Source: Marinilabiliaceae bacterium
Lineage (GTDB): Bacteria; Bacteroidota; Bacteroidia; Bacteroidales; Marinilabiliaceae
Length of the DNA stretch: 9,450 nt
Reading direction: 5' to 3'
Assembly (NCBI GenBank): GCA_027010905.1
Contig: JALVBA010000151.1
Span: 1 to 9,450 of the forward strand
Both the position numbers and the translations under genes were made by a program. Within the stretch, counting starts at the first letter, position 1; every line of letters starts with the position of its first letter. This document shows, piece after piece, positions 7,180-9,450 of the stretch. The notes beneath the pieces are model-generated. The model was not told where the DNA came from, searched no databases, and was given only the letters and a program-made list of their open reading frames with translations.

Positions 7180-7678
7180 AATCCATAAACCAAATACAAT
7201 GAAAAATTCATTTTTAAGTACCGCAAAAGAAATTAAAAGAGCATATATTTTTTTGGTTGCATTGCTGCTGTTCTTCCCTGTTGTTGTTTTTGCACAATCG
7301 CCTGAAACAATGAGCTATCAGGCAGTGATAAGAGATGCAAGCAGCAATCTTGTCAAGAACAGTCAGGTTGGCATGAGGATAAGTATCGTTCAGGGTTCTG
7401 CCGACGGGTCGTCTGTATATGAAGAGGAGTACACGGTTACAACAAATGACAACGGTCTGGTGAGCCTTGAAATAGGATCAGCCTCACCGGATTATACAGG
7501 CACTTCGCTAAAAAATTCCACAGAGACAGAGGCAACAGTACCAAACAATGATTTTTCCACCATCGACTGGGCTGATGGGCCTTACTTTATTAAAGTGGAA
7601 ACTGACCCCACTGGAGGCACAAATTACACCGTCACAGGCGTAAGCCAGCTTTTGAGCGTACCGTATGCTCTGCATTCA
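6745..7678 (+). repeat. Cassette duplication, unit 2 (934 bp, gap-free)
   Basis: This is the partner of 3764-4697. It covers codons 21 to stop of the second small sorted protein, the 19-bp spacer (differing from the first spacer at only two positions) and codons 1-160 of fibre-like protein C. Across those 160 codons the proteins differ at 30 positions. Thirteen of these fall in residues 97-118, where protein C has a different block (PDYTGT...VPNND), suggesting a small replaced patch. Confidence 0.85.
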
Positions 7679-9157
7679 AAAAGCTCGGATGGAGTATCTG
7701 CACCTCTAGAACTAACCGGTTCTACAACATCAACTTCACAGGCAATAATAAAAGGAACCAACAACGGCAGTGGATACGGGATTTATGGTTGGAGCTCATC
7801 GAACTACGGGGTATATGGTTATAGTTCATCTTTAAACGGGATTTTCGGTTATAGCAATGATAATTCAGGCGTAGATGGCATAAACGGCAGTTCGGGCAAT
7901 GAAGGAAAACTCGGAACGCCTGATTATGGTGTTGAAGGAGTTAATATAAACAGTGAAAACAAAGGTTGGCTTGGAGTATCATATAGTGGAGTGGTTGGAT
8001 TTGGCAAAGGTACGTCAAATGGTGTTTATGGCAACAATGAAAACGGAAATTACGGTTATCTTGGCGGTTCTATGTACAGCGTCTATGGTTCTGCCGCTGA
8101 TGGAAATTCATGGGCAGCGTATTTTCTGGGTAAGACTACCATAAGCGGGGGGAATTTTGAATTAAGAAATCCAACAGGCGAAAACTGGTTGTCATGTTTA
8201 AGGGGCAATAATCAACATGGAGGTATTTACTGGAAAGAGCGTGCAGGTGATGGCAGTGATGTGACACAATGGATCTTTCCATATTTCAGGGGCTGGCAAA
8301 GTGATAATTTAATTATCCGTGATGAAGGTGCAAGTCCCAAAAGGGATGTGATGGTGTTTCAGGCAGGAACAGGCAAGGTGGGTATAGGAACAGACCCCGA
8401 AACGCTGTTGCATATATCGTCAGGGACTGATGGGGATGCCACACTGCTCCTGGAAGCTGATACTGACAACAGCAATGAAGAGGACCAGCCATCTGTCCAG
8501 TTCAGGCAGGACGGCGGCCAGGTTACCGGCAGCATAGGTTTTGATGAGGGTAGTAATAATTTAAGAATCAGATCTTCAGAAAATATACAATTTATTGTTA
8601 CAGATGATAATAAAAAAGATTTTCTCTCTGCAGAAATAGAAAACAATGGAGATATTCATATTATGGGTAATGTCAATATAGATGGAGATATTACCCATAA
8701 ACAAAAAACCGGATATTTGTGGTTGCCTGCTGATGAATTTGTTGAAGCATTTAAAATTGGATGCGATATTACTAGAGATAACACAAGAATAGATATCGAA
8801 AATGCAAATCTTGACCCAATAGTACAACTTTCAACAGCAGTACATTTACCGGATAACGCTGTTGTAACTCAATTTACAGCATATATTGATGTGTCAAATG
8901 ATGAAAATGTTATATACATTCATCTTGATAATTTTGAATTTCCACAACAGGTAAATACTATTATGGCAGCTTTTGATTCGCAAGATGGCAATTCAGGTTA
9001 TCGTCATTTGATTGATGATACTATAGATGACGCTACTATTAATAACATTAACAAAGCATATTTTGTACATGTATATTTTTATAAAAATGGAGCTGGAGAC
9101 AATTCTCTATGGCGGTTCCGGGGTGCCCGTATTACCTATCAATATACTGGTGAATAG
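7199..9157 (+). CDS. Secreted fibre-like protein C with GVYG-type repeats and C-terminal beta-rich domain
   Basis: The 652-residue protein has a signal peptide at 1-33, very like that of protein B. Residues 34-160 are the constant N-terminal region. Residues about 186-305 hold irregular glycine/aromatic repeats (YGIYGWSSS, YGVYGYSSS, NGIFGYSN, SGVDG, YGVEG, SGVVGF, NGVYGN, YSVYGS) ending in WAAYFLGKTTISGG. This is a known bacterial repeat type that likely forms a beta-solenoid or fibre. Residues 393-400 (KVGIGTDP) and 481-497 are tail-fibre-like. Residues about 505-652 form a separate domain containing STAVHLPDNAVVTQFTAYI, an NINKAYFVHVYF strand and a final FRGARITYQY. I recognise it as a beta-rich domain that recurs at the C-terminus of bacterial surface proteins, but I cannot name it. 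Its DNA is strikingly AT-rich. No sorting domain is present. Surface adhesion or fibre function is inferred. Confidence 0.9.
   Translation: MKNSFLSTAKEIKRAYIFLVALLLFFPVVVFAQSPETMSYQAVIRDASSNLVKNSQVGMRISIVQGSADGSSVYEEEYTVTTNDNGLVSLEIGSASPDYTGTSLKNSTETEATVPNNDFSTIDWADGPYFIKVETDPTGGTNYTVTGVSQLLSVPYALHSKSSDGVSAPLELTGSTTSTSQAIIKGTNNGSGYGIYGWSSSNYGVYGYSSSLNGIFGYSNDNSGVDGINGSSGNEGKLGTPDYGVEGVNINSENKGWLGVSYSGVVGFGKGTSNGVYGNNENGNYGYLGGSMYSVYGSAADGNSWAAYFLGKTTISGGNFELRNPTGENWLSCLRGNNQHGGIYWKERAGDGSDVTQWIFPYFRGWQSDNLIIRDEGASPKRDVMVFQAGTGKVGIGTDPETLLHISSGTDGDATLLLEADTDNSNEEDQPSVQFRQDGGQVTGSIGFDEGSNNLRIRSSENIQFIVTDDNKKDFLSAEIENNGDIHIMGNVNIDGDITHKQKTGYLWLPADEFVEAFKIGCDITRDNTRIDIENANLDPIVQLSTAVHLPDNAVVTQFTAYIDVSNDENVIYIHLDNFEFPQQVNTIMAAFDSQDGNSGYRHLIDDTIDDATINNINKAYFVHVYFYKNGAGDNSLWRFRGARITYQYTGE
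7754..8119 (+). repeat. Degenerate GVYG/YGxYG coding repeats
   Basis: About ten units of 8-16 codons, each centred on G-(V/I)-(Y/F/D/E/V)-G, occupy residues 186-307 of fibre-like protein C. They are repetitive mainly at protein level, because the DNA copies have diverged. The array ends with the capping motif AAYFLGKTTISGG that typically closes such repeats in bacterial surface proteins. Confidence 0.7.
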
Positions 9158-9236
9158 CGTTATGACAGTATGTTTAATTTTGGAAAAATGAGTGACAAAG
9201 AAAAATTTTCGACTTTTTCAATTATATAACAAAGCC

Positions 9237-9290
9237 ATGAAACCGGAAAGATTAATACTAACAATACTATTTTTCATGACCATGCAATAA
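9237..9290 (+). pseudogene. 17-codon signal-peptide-like ORF, possible remnant of a secreted-protein gene
   Basis: The ATG at 9237 opens MKPERLILTILFFMTMQ and then a stop at 9288-9290. A basic start followed by a hydrophobic core and a terminal Q looks like a Bacteroidota signal peptide cut off just where the mature protein should begin. Reading on past the stop gives about 20 further residues with no recognisable domain before another stop. It may be the start of a third-cassette gene lost by deletion, or coincidence. Confidence 0.22.
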
Positions 9291-9304
9291 GAGTTTTCAC
9301 AGAT

Positions 9305-9363
9305 AAGCAACCTCATTTTCATTAGAATATGTTATTGCTTCCGATGGGAGTGAGGTTGTTTTT
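9305..9363 (+). terminator. Terminator-like inverted repeat downstream of protein C
   Basis: A perfect 8-bp dyad, CAACCTCA (9308-9315) and TGAGGTTG (9351-9358), is followed at once by TTTTT (9359-9363). A further G-U and A-U pairs extend the stem outward. The 35-nt loop is large for a simple terminator. An alternative pairing AAGCAA (9305-9310) with TTGCTT (9335-9340) would exclude the first. Its position 148 bp after the last gene suits a terminator for the array. Confidence 0.42.
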
Positions 9364-9450
9364 GGTTTAGTTGTGTTTGCCTTATACCTTCCGGTTTTTG
9401 TGGCAAAAAAAACTGTCACTTGGGCTCAAGGGCACAAAGTTGTATAAATC

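Larger units (their letters stand above)
9234..9404. repeat. Imperfect long inverted repeat in the 3' non-coding tail
   Basis: AAACCGGAA at 9240-9248 is the exact reverse complement of TTCCGGTTT at 9389-9397. Outside these, GCCA at 9234-9237 pairs with TGGC at 9401-9404, offset by one base. The 171-bp interval also contains another inverted repeat (9308-9358). It could be a large folded RNA or a small non-autonomous element with terminal inverted repeats. No target-site duplication is obvious. The whole tail 9158-9450 contains no credible gene. Confidence 0.33.

Noticed and set aside
7953..8144. A 63-codon + strand frame inside fibre-like gene C
   Set aside because: It overlaps the GVYG repeat region in another frame. 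Its residues are an out-of-frame reading of the glycine repeats with no domain.
388..9157. Prophage tail-fibre module
   Set aside because: GNVGIGT motifs are shared with phage fibres, but all three proteins have signal peptides, neighbours carry T9SS domains, and no phage structural, lysis or integrase genes are present.
388..9157. Polymorphic toxin system with variable toxic C-termini
   Set aside because: The C-terminal domains look like binding folds, no nuclease, deaminase or other toxin motif is visible, and no immunity-like small gene follows each large gene.
9175..9182. TAATTTTG, an exact match to the Bacteroidota -7 consensus TAnnTTTG
   Set aside because: No good TTG -33 element at the right distance, and the same string type occurs inside genes (for example near 2324), so chance is likely in AT-rich DNA.

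Overview
The window is about 9.45 kb from a Bacteroidota chromosome, probably class Bacteroidia. I infer this from three things. Two small secreted proteins end in a type A type IX secretion (T9SS) sorting domain. Three large proteins carry an N-terminal region that recurs in secreted Bacteroidota proteins. The leaders before the starts are A-rich, with no convincing Shine-Dalgarno sequence. All recognisable genes are on the + strand. I see no rRNA, tRNA, CRISPR array, transposase or phage structural operon.

Layout. 1-128: non-coding, with a terminator-like hairpin that probably ends a gene upstream of the window. 129-350: a 73-residue ORF resembling the C-terminal half of a T9SS sorting domain. 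388-2118: fibre-like protein A, whose Cys-rich tail looks like a C-type-lectin/FGE-like fold. 2119-2299: a gap with three consecutive small inverted repeats. 2300-3688: a secreted thioredoxin-fold protein of the TlpA/ResA type. 3704-4198 and 4218-6590: a small T9SS-sorted protein followed by fibre-like protein B, which ends in a seven-repeat FG-GAP propeller. 6685-7179 and 7199-9157: a second copy of this pair, in which fibre-like protein C carries GVYG-type repeats and a different C-terminal beta-rich domain. 9158-9450: non-coding, with nested inverted repeats and a 17-codon signal-peptide-like ORF.

The main pattern is a two-gene cassette (small sorted protein, then large fibre-like protein) present twice in clear form. 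A possible third, decayed form lies at the left end. The large proteins share a nearly constant N-terminus of about 130-155 residues after the signal peptide, then phage-tail-fibre-like GNVGIGT..P segments, then unrelated C-terminal domains. The end of C (and less strongly of A) is much more AT-rich than the constant part. The best reading is a surface adhesin or fibre array diversified by duplication, gene conversion and swapping of C-terminal domains. The small proteins may be the T9SS-exported anchors or partners of large proteins that lack a visible sorting domain. That partnership and the adhesin role are inferences. The domain calls and the duplications are read directly from the sequence.
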